A stretch of DNA of 64,000 nt from Brasenia schreberi (taxonomy: Eukaryota > Streptophyta > Magnoliopsida > Nymphaeales > Cabombaceae): positions 6,705,501 to 6,769,500 of the forward strand of contig JAYKKT010000089.1 of the NCBI GenBank assembly GCA_036023115.1, read 5' to 3'. Within the stretch, counting starts at the first letter, position 1. Each line of letters begins with the position of its first letter. A model generated the notes under the pieces. The model worked only from the letters and a program-made list of their open reading frames with translations, was not told the origin of the DNA and ran no database searches. Below, piece after piece: positions 1-11,021 of this stretch. Made by a program: the position numbers and the translations under genes.

Positions 1-430
1 GTATTGTCATATAATACGTGATAAAATTGTATCGTATCGTACAATACGATTTTTACAACATTGATCTATGATACTATATAACTTGTAAAACCCACATGTC
101 ATGCAATTCTTGTTTTGTTTTATCCCACTCTTTTGCTATATTACTATGTTGCATGAAATAAAAAATGCATGATGCTGAAATGATGGTAGAAGTCCTAACT
201 CTATTACAACAGTCAAACAAGCCCAATTTTGGTCAAATTCTATTAATTTCCATGAATTTGATTATTAATTTCTGATCTCTTTTTAGTTTCTTTAAATCCA
301 TTCCGACTTGCGGGCAAATATATACTTGATATTTGATATGCTCACTTGATCTTAAAACTAGAAATCTTTCTCATGTATTTTCTTTGTCTTCCTCTTGAAG
401 TTTGCTGGGAACTTATGCAATTGCCTTTAT
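1..430. other. AT-rich flank with TATCGTAT-type short motifs
   Basis: No coding exon is visible. The first 80 bases carry dense overlapping copies of short palindromic words of the TATCGTAT / GATACAATACGA type. The same vocabulary returns at 5310-5760. The shared phrase TTTTTACAACATTG occurs here (about 50-63) and again near 5380-5392, so both are probably parts of one degraded dispersed repeat. The rest reads as intron of the eIF3e remnant that follows. Confidence 0.4.
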
Positions 431-434
431 GCGC

Positions 435-1410
435 AGATTGGTCCATATCAAATTGAAGCTTTGTATCAGTATGCCAAATTCCAGTTTGAGTGTGGAAATT
501 ATTCAGGTGCAGCAGATTTTTTATACCAGTATCGTCTGCTGTGCATAAATAGCAATGGAAGCTTAAGTGTACTGTGGGGGGAAAGCTTGCATCAGAGATA
601 CTAATGCAAAACTGGGATGTTGCTCTTGAGGAGCTTAATTGATTGAAAGAGATAATTGACTCAAAGTTGGGTGAACATGTTTCCTTTGCTTTAATTAGTT
701 ATTCAGTTACCAAGTACTATTTTGTTACTCTTACAGACATTGATCCCCTGATGCAGAATTTTTCATCTCCCCTCACCCAATTGCATAACGGAACTTGGAT
801 AATGCATTGGAGTCTTTTCATCCTCTTCAACCATGAGAATGGCAGAAGTGGAATCATTGATCTTTTCTTCTAGGACAGGTGCTTCATGGACTTCCCTTGC
901 TCACTATATTTTCTATTCCCAGCTTTTACATGCATCATGTGTATTTGAGTTGTATGTTGTGGTACTGACTGTGGGTGTTTGGATATTATAGTATGTATAG
1001 TATTTTGTTGATCGTTGTATGTGCATGCATGTGTGACTGGCTGGGGATGGGGTATTCTTGGTATTACAGTTAATATGCATGGTATTTTGTTGGTCAGATA
1101 GGCTATAGGGAGTGGCTTTGTCATGTGGACCAATTAGCTGTTAAAATCCTGAAGTGTGTTTATATTTGACAAATATACGTACTCTGCAGTATCTTATTAC
1201 ACTTCAAAAAAAATGTCCTTCATATTTTTCGCTATTTAGCTAATGCAATGATTGTCAACAAAAGGAGAAGAAATATACTAAAGTAGTTGATCAAAGTTAT
1301 CCAGCAAGATACGTACACGGACCCCATCATTGAGTTTTTGGAGTGCCTCTACATAAATCATGACTTTAAAGGTGCACAAACAAAACTTCGAGAATGTGAA
1401 GATGTAAGAT
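435..1410 (+). pseudogene. eIF3e (INT6) pseudogene, 5' to middle exons
   Basis: Three segments match translation initiation factor 3 subunit e, a PCI-domain subunit of the eIF3 complex. Exon-like 438-667 reads IEALYQYAKFQFECGNYSGA and onward to NWDVALEELN and LKEIIDSK. Exon-like 757-873 reads [20 protein letters not shown] then FNHENGR. Exon-like about 1222-1407 reads NAMIVNKRRR, then [22 protein letters not shown] and LRECED, followed by a GT donor. Intervening DNA has acceptor CAG and donor GT at the expected places, so this is a copy of genomic DNA, not a retrocopy. Damage: an extra G in the run near 577-582 shifts the frame after VLWG; TGA interrupts LN-LKE near 641; a stop follows GIIDLFF; TAG lies inside NILK-LIK. 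The donor after DSK has lost its GT. Confidence 0.85.
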
Positions 1411-1639
1411 TGGTGGCTTGAAAATCTCCTAGCAAATGCTACGTAATTTCTCAAGTTTGGTCCTTAAGACTGTTGGGTGTGGTGTTGTAATGCGGTGTAG
1501 CATCCATAGAGCTAAGTAAGTATATATAGTGTTCGAGATTTTGAAAGGCGAATTGCAATAAACTCCGTCTCCAGATGCTGCCATGTATTACTTTTTATAT
1601 TGGTGAGTTGTAAATTATTTGATTTTAAATTGATTATTA
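1411..1639. other. Intron-like spacer, no feature
   Basis: Follows the donor of the third eIF3e exon. Contains a few residues that could belong to the upstream part of the hAT remnant, but nothing I can align with confidence. Confidence 0.3.
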
Positions 1640-2335
1640 CTTGTAATGCTTCTTATTATTATGTTTTATTTTAGATGAATGGTAGGTTTGTTTTGAAGTT
1701 TTTTCAAATACATTTACACAAAGAAAAGAGATAAATTAGAGCATGCTCGTCTTCATGATTTGATATATATTGCATACAATATGAAAGTTAAGGTAAAGGT
1801 AATAATTTAATTTGTTTGTTGCTCCTTAATCCTTACTCATAATGTCATAATGAGTTGATTCATAGATTTGAATGATTGTGTAAGTATATAATAGTGTACT
1901 TTCTTTTGTTTTCTTTATAGACAAATGCAAGAGATGCAAAAAAAAGGTAAAGAGGTGTTATATGACCAATTTAGCTACAAAAATGTTAATATTCTTGATG
2001 ATTGGGTGGAAGAAGAAGAGTTCCATCAATTTAGAGGATGAAAATTGGAGGACAATAGAGGCCAAAGTAGAGATTGGAGAAAAGAGATCCAAGAAGGGCA
2101 ATGAGGTGTCATATGACCCACTTAGCTATAAAAATATCGATATTCTTGATGATTGAGCGGAACAAAAAGAGCTCTTGGTGGGTAACAGAGGCAAAAGAAA
2201 AAGTTAGAGATGGTGATATGAAAGTTCATGGATTGAAGGACTCGGTTATGGATGAGAAAGAGGAGGAGGAGGGAGATGATGGTGACGGTGGCAATGATGA
2301 AGATGTTGGTGATGTAGACTACATTGCTTGATGCA
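1640..2335 (+). pseudogene. hAT transposase C-terminal remnant
   Basis: Around 1700-1795 the plus strand reads FKYIYTKKRDKLEHARLHDL then IYIAYNMKVK. This matches the start of the hAT C-terminal (dimerisation) region, where plant elements read IHTKRRNRLEHKRLNDLVYV. A second piece near 1940-2035 reads KKGKEVLYDQFSYKNVNILD then DWVEEEEFHQF, typical of the hAT tail (YDPIDY...WVVEEE). A third piece at 2092-2154 repeats NEVSYDPLSYKNIDILDD, so the tail is duplicated. An acidic, glycine-rich stretch follows (EKEEEEGDDGDGGNDEDVGD, about 2256-2315). Stops and frame changes separate the pieces. No terminal inverted repeats were found. It lies inside the former eIF3e locus, before the missing exon. Confidence 0.6.
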
Positions 2336-2523
2336 TTTGTTAATTATGATTCATGTTTTGTAGAATGGCACATTGAAATTGTGTTATGAAGTATGAACCT
2401 TTTAATTTGTATTTGTATTTTCTATTGCAACATAAAGATTATGAAGAATTTGAATTTTACCAATTTAGTAGTGTTTAACAACTTTAACTTTTTAGGTTTG
2501 TTGATTCGATTATTTTTAATCAT

Positions 2524-2541
2524 TAATATTGATGGTGTTTA
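2524..2541. repeat. Left 18-bp target-site duplication of RTE LINE
   Basis: The sequence TAATATTGATGGTGTTTA here is repeated exactly at 5219-5236 and brackets the LINE. It marks a target-primed insertion. Confidence 0.93.
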
Positions 2542-2705
2542 ACTCTACCCATGTAAGGGATCACCCTTGCATTGTCGGTCCCAAGCCCGGATAAAGGAGG
2601 AGGGTTATGTTAGGTTTCTGATAGCCAGCGTAAAACTTTATCAGATTTTATAACATGGATTACTAAAATTATGAGCATTGCTTTGGGGCGTCCCCGCCTA
2701 GCGAC

Positions 2706-3776
2706 GTGCTGCAGAGCCCGAATGCAGTAATAAGTAAGCAAGGGCCACTACATTTTTGCCATAATGTAGTGAATAAATTGCAGAGAGGGTTCCCACATCA
2801 TGGACGGGTGTGGGTAAAGAAGTTAGTCCCGTTACATTGCCGACCGAATGTAGTGAAAAATTTTCAGAAGGGGTCTCCGCATTTTGATTATGGACGGATG
2901 CGGGGGGTAAGGAAGCTAGTTCTAGATAATAAGATTCGTATTGGTTCTTGGAATATCAGAACATTATCCGGTAAGCTAATGGAGGTGGTAGATACTATGA
3001 TTCGGAGAAAGATTCATATTCTATGTTTACAAGAGACAAAATGGGTTGGAGAAAAAGCAAAGGAGATAGAGGATACATGTTTTAAATTATGGTACTCAGG
3101 TAAAGAAAAGGCTCGAAATGGAGTTGGTATTATCATAAATAAAGATTTAAAGGATAGTGTAATAGACGTACAACGATATAGTGACCGAATCATGACGTTG
3201 AAATTATTGTTAGTAGCAGAGGTTTTGAATATAGTTTGTGGTTACGCACCCTAAGTAGGACTAGAAGATAGTATAAAGACAACTTTTTGGAAAGAGTTAG
3301 ATAAGGTGATTCATAGAATTCCACAAAGGGAGATGACTTGTTTAGGAGGAGAATTAAATGGACTTGTCAGTAAAGAGGCATTAGGATATCAAGGGATTTA
3401 TGGGAACTTTGGTTTTGGGGATATAAATGAGGAAGGTAGGGAGATTTTAAATTTTGCTATGGCATTTGATCTCTTTATAGTCACTACAATCTTCAAAAAA
3501 CGAGATGAACATTTAATTACTTATAAGAGTGGCTTATCACAAACACAAATTGATTACTTTATTTGTAGAAAAAAAGATAGAGCGTGTTGTAAAGATTGCA
3601 AAGTAATTCAAGGAGAAAGTTTAACCACCCAACATCGACTTTTAGTTATGGATTTACAAATAAAAAAATCGATAAAGAAGAAAAGAGTGCATCGAGCTAT
3701 TCGGACTAAATGGTGGAACCTCAAAAGTGAGAAAGAAGATATATTTAAACATAAAGTCCTTCAAGGAGATGTTTGA
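2706..3776 (+). pseudogene. RTE endonuclease domain (broken)
   Basis: Two stretches in the same frame (2706-3254 and 3306-3776) are separated by a single TAA at 3252-3254. The reading RIGSWNIRTLSGK is the APE endonuclease motif I. LCLQETKWVG carries the catalytic Glu. NGVGIIINK and the later QTQIDYFICRKKD and TQHRLLVMDL match motifs up to the His near the end of the domain. In LGGELNG, the usual GDFN motif is altered (Asp to Glu), a further sign of decay. The region ends at TGA 3774-3776. Confidence 0.85.
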
Positions 3777-3873
3777 AATTATGTTGGTACACCCTGTGAT
3801 ATGTGGAACAATATGGCCACTACATATTAGGAAAGTGGCGAAAGATGTGTGAGGGGTATCTAAGGGAGGTGTA

Positions 3874-4534
3874 TTGGCACAAAAAGAAGATTGGTGGTGG
3901 AGTGAAGTGGTACAAAATAAAATCAAGGCAAAGAGGGCATGTTACAAATTACATAATGTCAAGAAAACTAGTGAAACTTTAGAGGCTTATAAGAAAGCAA
4001 AGAAGGAAGCGAAAAAGGTCGTGAGTGAAGCAAAAGCTAAAATTTGGGAGGACTTATATAAAAAAGTCAACTCAAAAGAGGGTGAAAGAGATATTTTTAG
4101 GATAGCTAGGGCTAGAGATAAGAAAACTAAAGATCTTAATTATGTTAGAGGCATAAAAGATGAGGATGAAAAAATTTTAGTGGCAAATGATGATATAAGA
4201 AATAGATGGAAAAACTATTTTTATAATATTTTTAATGAAAATAAAGATGTTAGTATTAGCTTAGGAGAGTTAGCTAAATCAGAAAAGTATATAAACCACA
4301 ATTTCTACCGATGTATTCAAAAGAATGAAGTCAAAGAGACTCTTAAACATGTGAAGGGTGGTAAATCGGTAGGATCAGATAATATTCCTATAGAAGTTTG
4401 GAAAATACTAGGAGAAATAGGAATCACTTGGCTCACAAGACTATTTAATGAAATATGGAAAAACCAAGAGATGCCCGAGGAATGGAGAGCAAGTACACTT
4501 ATACCCATATATAAGAACAAGGGGAGAAATTAAA
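3874..4534 (+). pseudogene. RTE reverse transcriptase, N-terminal part only
   Basis: A lysine-rich linker (KKAKKEAKKVVSEAKAKIWE) is followed by the RT fingers: VKGGKSVGSDNIPIEVWK, then LFNEIWKNQEMPEEWRAST and LIPIYKNKG. The frame stops at TAA just after KGRN. The next residues belonging to the family start far downstream in the thumb, so motifs with the catalytic YADD Asp pair are deleted. It cannot make an active enzyme. Confidence 0.88.
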
Positions 4535-4535
4535 A

Positions 4536-5185
4536 TTGGAACTATGGAGAGAAACATTAGAAAGCAAAGGCCTCCGACTTAGTAGAACAAAGACAGAATA
4601 TATGGAATGTAAGTTTGATCATTTGGTTACCTCAGATGACATAAAAATTAAAATTGGCACACATTGCATTCCCCAAAAGGAAAGTTTTAAATACCTAGGG
4701 TCAATTTTTCATAGTGATGAAAGAATTGATGGAGTTGTTACGCATAGAATTAATGTTGGTTGGTTAAAATGGAGAGGAGCATGAGGTATTCTTTGTGATA
4801 TTATAGAGCTGCAATTAGGCCTACCATGTTTTATGGTTCTGAGTGTTGGGCAGTTAATCATCAACATGGACAAAAGATGTCTGTGACAGAAATGAAGATG
4901 TTGAGATGGATGAGTGGTCATACAAGAAAAGAACGTATACATAATGAGGTTATTAGAAACAAATTAGGAGTGACACCAATGAGAGAATATCGTTTAAGAT
5001 GGTTTGGACATATAGAAAGAAGATCAAAAGAAGAACCTCTAAGAAGGTTAGAAAAACTAAATTTGGAAAGTATTAAAAGAGGTAGAGGACGACCACAAAA
5101 GTATTGGAAAGAAACAATAAAGAATGATCTACCTTATAATAGGGATCAGTGGAAACAAGGAATCCATGTAGCTGACCCCGTCTAG
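4536..5185 (+). pseudogene. RTE thumb and C-terminal domain
   Basis: The segment 4536-4784 reads LESKGLRLSRTKTEYMEC and FKYLGSIFHSDERID, the RT thumb. The segment 4826-5185 reads MFYGSECWAVN, MKMLRWMSGHTRKERIHNEV, YRLRWFGHIERR and GRGRPQKYWKETI, the conserved RTE tail, ending ADPV before TAG. The two pieces lie in different frames. The second segment is long and uninterrupted. Confidence 0.87.
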
Positions 5186-5218
5186 TATGGGAAAAGGCTT
5201 AGTTGCTGTTGTTGTTTG

Positions 5219-5236
5219 TAATATTGATGGTGTTTA
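5219..5236. repeat. Right 18-bp target-site duplication of RTE LINE
   Basis: Exact second copy of the 18-mer at 2524-2541, directly after the GTT-rich tail. Confidence 0.93.
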
Positions 5237-5309
5237 TCTTTTGTTGATTAATTTAAAAAAAATATTTTTAGATTTTACATATTTTTACAATATTAAACAA
5301 GTTATTTTC

Positions 5310-5760
5310 ACTACACCATAGTGATACAATACGATTATTGTGTATAGGTGCCTTATGCAATATGGGTATCAATACTATTTTTTTACAACATTGTTGTTGA
5401 CACTTGACAGATCTACTAAGCAGGCTGTTTTAGTTTGGAGCAGTTGGGAAAGGTCTTCCACAAGAAAGCACATTGAATTTAGAGAAGTTCAGAATTGGCG
5501 ATTTCACGTTGACAGGACAAGCTCAAAGTTCAATTAAGTTGATGGAGTTGGAGACAATTTTGAAAAATCGTATCATATGATACAATATGATTTTATCGCA
5601 TATCATACGAGAATACAATACGATACAGGTACATGTATCATACCCGTATCACACCCTATCATATGATACATTGCGATATGGTACGAGTAATGTATAGTAT
5701 GATACACTCCGTATCACATGATACACTGTATTACGATACATGATGACATTAACACTTGAT
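5310..5760. repeat. Array of GTATCATATGATAC-type palindromic words
   Basis: At least a dozen variants of TATCATATGATAC, GATACAATACGA and CGTATCACATGATACA occur at 5318-5345 and 5565-5745. They match motifs at 1-80. Between them, 5413-5570 shows an exon-like reading, EKFRIGDFTLTGQAQSSIKL then MELETILK, after a CAG acceptor, which I cannot assign to a family. The array is probably the end of a degraded transposon that brought or captured that fragment. Confidence 0.45.
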
Positions 5761-6375
5761 AATCTTATGGAAACACTAGTTAACTATTTTTATTTCTCTC
5801 TAAAGAAATGGTTTGAAAATGCTCTAATTGCGAATTGTGTGCAAAGGGTTCTGTATTGAATGTGTGAGGCTGTCATGCTCCATTGTATGAAAGTATGTCA
5901 GTGTTGATTGTTTATTCAGTAGAGATGTATGATCGTGTAGAGAGCTTTATTCCTCTGTGGTTCCCCTGTTGTTGCCCTTTGACTTGTTTAATTGTTGCTC
6001 ACCAACTTCTTTCCACATGAAAGCTAGCATGTGATTAAACTAATCAAATGTGCACCTCTCCGTTTTTTGTTGTGACTTGGTTCTAGGATTTTTAAACAAA
6101 CTGAATGAATCAGAGGCTATTGAAACTTATCTCATTAAAATAAAGTAGTGGTCCTGTTCAGCTGATTTGTTCATTTGAACCAAGCCAAGCTTGAACAAAG
6201 ACAAGGTGAGTTAGACAAGCCATGAATTCGCTTGTTAAAGTCAAAACCTAATTTTCAATGTAATTTCTCACTGGAAACTCACAGCATTTTTCTACAATTT
6301 TTGTTATAAAAGGTAATGTATACCCATCCGGCTAGTTTGTTTAGTAACACAGACGGGTGCATGCACACATCCATC
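5761..6375. other. Intergenic or intronic spacer, nothing recognised
   Basis: AT-rich, no exon-like reading in either strand. By position it lies between eIF3e remnant exons, so it may be old intron. Confidence 0.3.
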
Positions 6376-6615
6376 CTTATATGCATACATACATACATAC
6401 ACACACACATACACATACACACACACACACATACATACATACATATACACACACATACATACATATACACACACATACATACATATACACACACATACAT
6501 ATACATATACACACATACACATACATATACATACACACATACACATACATATACATATACATATATATACATATATATGTGCGTGTGTGTGTATTATATG
6601 TATGTATGTATACAT
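6376..6615. repeat. (CATA)n/(CACA)n/(TATG)n microsatellite
   Basis: Compound tandem repeat of CATA, CACA and TATACA units. It turns into TGTG and TATG units at the right end, so the right edge is partly inverted relative to the left. Several apparent Ile/His/Thr- or Tyr/Val/Cys-rich open frames here are repeat artefacts. Confidence 0.97.
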
Positions 6616-7403
6616 GTATGTGTAAAAGAGAAAGAGAGAGGTTCATTCCTACACATTTGACTCATGCACGCAGCTGACTAGGTGGGGCAGAACAAGTTGT
6701 TTGTTTTGGTTTTTTTACTTTTTCTAGCTCTTTGTCAAATTTGCAAATGTCTGCTACCTCTCCACCTTTAAAGGGGTACATAATAGTGTGCATGTACATA
6801 TACAAGTCAAAGTGAGCCAATCCAGCTGAAGCACCAGTTCTCCTTTGTCTTTGTAGCAGAAGTATCTTTGGAACAGTTTGGTATGGATGTATACATCCAT
6901 GTAAGGCATGAGAACTGAAAGCACTAGGTCTTGCCGTTGTAGATGTCCTTCCTTATCGTCATTTGAAGGTTGACATGCTTTGGTAACTGATATCTAGTTC
7001 CTTCTTTGTGAAATCCCTAAAGTAAATTAGCCCCATGCAACCATAAAGTCAAAAACCTCCCCTGCTTGCTATGAGAATAACATGGGTTGTGTGCTGCCTT
7101 GCGGAGCTCTATTATCTGTTCTATGACAGAGTTGGAAGGACAAGCCACCTGAATGGTTTTTCCCTTAAGTGAAGATCTGCAGTAGTTGGGATACCCTTCA
7201 TTGCTTTGGGGCTGCTGCCTAACACCACCTTATCAATCCGCAACCTGCCCCCCTCCCAAACAAAACCTCCCTGCTTCGAATTAGGTTTATTGTGCTTAAG
7301 CCACTGAAGTTGGGGCACGTTTTTTATTGCTGGAATCAGAACTACTCTCTGGATTTTTCTTCTTTACCATTTTTTCACCGTTAATATACTCTACTTGATA
7401 CAG
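6616..7403. other. Spacer before eIF3e 3' exons, nothing recognised
   Basis: No supported exon. The short open frames on both strands have no recognisable motif. Confidence 0.3.
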
Positions 7404-7790
7404 TATGCTCACGGAGAAGTTGAATATGATTTGTGATGAGGCTGAGACGGATAGTCAATCTTGTTAGGAAGTCTAAGCTTGATGTTAAAATCGATTCCAT
7501 GTTGGGGACCGTTGTTATCGGTACCAGCTACCCGAATATGTAAGTTTTATTAATATTGTAGTTAAATGACACCAAGTGACTTTGTTTCCTAATGGAAAGA
7601 GTAAATGCTTGTTTGGTTTTCTCTTTTCCTGTTGCCGACTTCTGTTAATTTCATTTCTATGCTGTTTGAATTTCGCAGGTATGAACAAATCATAGAAAAC
7701 ACAAAGCAGTTGTCTTTGCGCTATATGCTCTCCAAGAACGTTATTGAAGCCACAACCGGTTTCCACGTTGTTGCTAATTAGCAGTTCTAA
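7404..7790 (+). pseudogene. eIF3e pseudogene, two 3' exons
   Basis: The first exon, 7404-7538, reads MLTEKLNM, then after a short deletion RIVNLVRKSKLDVKIDSM and GTVVIGTSYPN, and is followed by GTAAGT. The second exon starts at 7679 after CAG and reads YEQIIENTKQLSLRYMLSKN then VIEATTG. Both match the C-terminal part of eIF3e. The small deletion near 7445-7452 (AER-W lost) breaks the frame. The exon encoding the NDPFLG...FIFETYCRIH portion is not found between 1410 and 7404, where the hAT and RTE sequences now lie. Together with 435-1410 this is one disrupted locus. Confidence 0.83.
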
Positions 7791-9648
7791 CAGTGCACTG
7801 CCGTTAGTAGGGTGGAATTCTGGATCATCCTGTTAGTGTTTCATTTACTTTGGTGGAGGAATTCGTTTGAGTTCTGTTTCAGTTGATAGGTCTTCTTTTT
7901 ACGGTGAGGATGTTATCAGATGGTGAATTTATTGTAATCTTGTTGCGATTTTTATTGCAAGCTATAGGCTTAGTTGGCTTTAATATTCTGTGTTGGATCA
8001 TTATGAGACACACATGTATGCAAACTCTATCCAAACTCATTATTCTATCTAAACTAATTTCACGTAGAAAGGTATGAATGGTTGAGATTGATACACAAAA
8101 ATTTAAAAATATATAAATTTTGTCACCTCACCTATGACTTGGATGATTAAGATTGATACACAATTATCATTGATCAAAGAGATTAACGACCAAGATTGTT
8201 AAGAAGAGTTAATCGTGAACGAGAGTAGCAATTCTCTCTCCCCCCCTCTCTCTATATATGTATAATGTCAACCATCAGTAGGACGCGTTTGAATCTGACT
8301 CAACCTGCAAGACTTCGCATAATCGGAATTCAGTTAGACACTCAGATTACGGAAAATTTTGATTCGATACTGTGGTTAAGGCGTGCTTCAGTCTGACATT
8401 CATGGTTGGCATATTGCGATGAATGTTCAGTTATAAGTTTATGCCCCGACGTGGGTGAGAAAGATGGGGTTGATTCCGGTTATCTTTTTTGGGCTACAAC
8501 GAGGAGGCCAAAGCCAGTGTGCCATCCCCCAAGTGTCGAACTCAATCATCACCTTAAGTATCCTGCTGGGTAGCCGGTGACTCAAGGATTCTTTAGAGGT
8601 AAGGGACACTTGTTTTTAAGGTAAAACATACTTATATTTTATATTTTATGTATTTTTTTTTATATAAAATGATGAATTAAGAACTTTTCAAGATTTTAGA
8701 TAAGATGCATGTTTCACCTTGTTCCAAATCAGGTCCACCGCTGCTGCCAGGTGAGCTAACTCTCTGAGCACGGTTGACCCATTCAGCTTTTATTATGAAT
8801 GCCATTGGTGATTTCTTTCAGTCAGCTCTCCAGGCATGGAGGTAGCCGGCTTTAATAGGGTTGTCAGTTTAAACCAGTTTTCAGAGAGCTTCATCCCCAG
8901 AGAGGGCCGGGGTCCTTGTGGACTTCCAGAGACCGGTGGTTTAAACTGAAGAAAAAGAATGCCATACGTGTGCTGTTTAGAAAAAATTGATGGTAATTTT
9001 AATACACAAAGGGATCTTGATAGATTCAGTTCATAGAATGTAGAATGTAATATTGGATTTGAACAATGTGATCTTGATCTAACAGTGATTGGCTGGTCTT
9101 AGAAAAGTGGCTTAAACTCCATGTGAGGTTGCCTTAGAAACAATATGATAAGAAACTTCCATTAATAAAATAAGCTTTACAACAAAACCTTTTTGAAGGT
9201 CATACAAATTTACAGGGGGCAAAAGAAATATACATGAGGGTAAGAAAGAGTGCCCAAGAACAAATGGCGTATTATGTGGCGCCTCCAGCCATGGATTCGT
9301 GGCACATGGAAGTCCACATGCTGTTGGTATCACCCCGAGGAAGTAAGTGGGCGAAAGATCGTCTTCCTCTTACCTGAATGAGGAGGTTACGCTTGATGAT
9401 CCATTACAGATCATGGCAAAGCACAACCAAGCGCTCAATCCTGCAGTTGCTCAAACTCAACGCCACCATATATAAACTTACAAGATTCTCTTCAAACGGA
9501 TTTCAGAATGTTGGCTGGCTGAACTATGCGGAGGCACAAGCCAGATAGAATTGAGAATCGTACTGAAACGATGCCTGCTTGAGCAATTGATGAATGGATG
9601 TGTGCTTGCACGAAGAAATTATGATCAGATAAATCATGACAACCAGCT
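7791..9648. other. Intergenic, possible SINE-like trace at 8495-8585
   Basis: No gene is supported. The stretch 8495-8585, read on the minus strand, has a B-box-like TGAGTTCGACACTTGGG and ends in GGCTTTGGCCTCCTC. This resembles the SINE family described at 37.7 and 58.5 kb, but the A box is too decayed to be sure. A (TC)n tract lies near 8233-8254. Confidence 0.35.
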
Positions 9649-11021
9649 TCACCAATATGGTTCTGACCATTGGTAGTACGTTCTTGCATCTCTCCTCGAC
9701 TTCTTGGTGCTCCTTTTGTCAGATGGGTGGCAATTGTGAGAAGCTGGTGATGGCTGAGATGGACTGCTTGCACTACCTTTCTTCTGTACCTGCCGCATAT
9801 TTTCCTCGGAATCAAATTGCAAACGCTGTTCGAACAAAGAATATATTTATCTTAGAACATAATGCCATAAAAAATATGAATGGATGGCTAATCCCAATGA
9901 ATAAGCTATCTAGTCATTTCGATGAAGTGCTAAGATGATAAATCAACAAAAGTCTCCTCGGGCAACAGGTCCTACAGCTACCCCAGATCGGAAATCACTA
10001 AACAAGGTAGCTGCCGTCAAAAGAAAAATAAAAGATTCTGTAAGCTGATAAGAAACCTTGCTGGGGTCTGAGGCTATTGCATAGGTTTCCCCCATCTCCG
10101 TTGTCATTACTCGCCAATAATTGACCAGCCTAAATCAAGACACAAACTAAAGGAAAATAATGGATGGAGTATGGACCATGGAGTAAGTTAACAAAGTGAA
10201 ACCTTTCGGTTTCGGGATCAAATGCGGCGCACAACGGGTCGATTCCTCTGAGCAAAAAACATGCCAAATATCAGGTCATAAATCAGATAATAGCAATTAG
10301 TGTAATCAAATTTGCAAATGGAAGACATGAATGCACAGATATGATGCATATACCTAATCCTACTATGATGAGACGAAGGAAAGAAGTCCAAACACACATA
10401 CATGTGGAAGTGACAAATAAGCACTTGATCCCGACAAAGTGGTAGCAGAGATCAGAGATTACTGTGATAAGTAAAATATACAATTCATTCCAAAAGAATA
10501 ACAAGAAAATAAAAACGAAACAATCTAAGCAGCAAAATAAAAAAGACGCATAACTCATAAATTTGAGCTATGAAATTAAAAATTGTATTAACTTTTAATA
10601 TAAAGTAAATATTAAAAACAAAAAGCGTTCAACATGTATAAACAACAAATTTCGATTATCTTATCCTCTAGGAACAGGAAACCCCATTTTCCAGTGGTTT
10701 GGAGGTTGTTTTTCTTTGTTTTGCCCTCATACAAACTTGACAATTCAAGGAATGGTCTGTCCTAGATGAAAACAATTCAAGGAATCCAACTACGTGAGCA
10801 TCTTATTAGCTCTTCTTGTGTACATTTTACTTAGTGTCATTAAAAAAGCGGTAACTAACTCAGGTTTTATCTAAGAAAGATACCCCTGTAAGTTCATTAT
10901 AGTGGGGGAGAAGATATACTCACAATATCAAATATATATTTAGCGCATGCTCTTTCTTCGCTTCTTCCTGAACAGCAGCAAGTCTTCATTGGGCTTGTCT
11001 TAGATCTGTCCGAGAAACTGC
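9649..11021 (-). pseudogene. Unrecognised gene, four phase-matched exons, one stop
   Basis: On the minus strand four exon candidates have consensus borders and compatible phases: 10924-11021, 10203-10247, 10057-10129 and 9649-9825. Spliced, they read RTDLRQAQ-stop-RLAAVQEEAKKEHALNIY, then GIDPLCAAFDPETER, LVNYWRVMTTEMGETYAIAS and DPSK, RLQFDSEENMRQV, ending in a basic Ser-rich tail (HPSDKRSTKKSRRDARTYY) and a stop at 9649-9651. Phases 2-2-0 fit at every junction, which is unlikely by chance. The first exon has an in-frame TGA (10986-10988), so this is either a recent pseudogene or a mis-set first exon. I see no known domain; a coiled coil is likely in the first exon. Upstream exons were not found before the block-A repeat at 11.75 kb. 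Confidence 0.5.

Larger units (their letters stand above)
2542..5218 (+). mobile_element. RTE-clade LINE, internally deleted, intact TSD
   Basis: The 5' end carries the GTCGGTCCCAAGCCCGGATA / AAAGGAGGAGGG leader usual for plant RTE elements (about 2574-2605). One polyprotein then follows in pieces: AP endonuclease, reverse transcriptase fingers, thumb and C-terminal region. The 3' end is TAGTATGGGAAAAGGCTTAG followed by a (GTT)n-like tail, the hallmark of plant RTE. A perfect 18-bp duplication flanks it (2524-2541, 5219-5236). Length is about 2.7 kb where a full element is about 3.3 kb; the difference is an internal deletion near 4530 that removed the catalytic palm. Stops at 3252 and 3774 and a frame change before 3874 show that it is dead. 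The perfect TSD suggests a fairly young insertion. Confidence 0.93.

Noticed and set aside
6279..6677. Five overlapping open frames with Tyr/Val/Cys or Ile/His/Thr repeats
   Set aside because: They are translations of the CATA/CACA microsatellite on both strands.
7121..7318. Minus-strand open frame within the eIF3e locus
   Set aside because: No family resemblance and no splice context; a chance frame between degraded exons.
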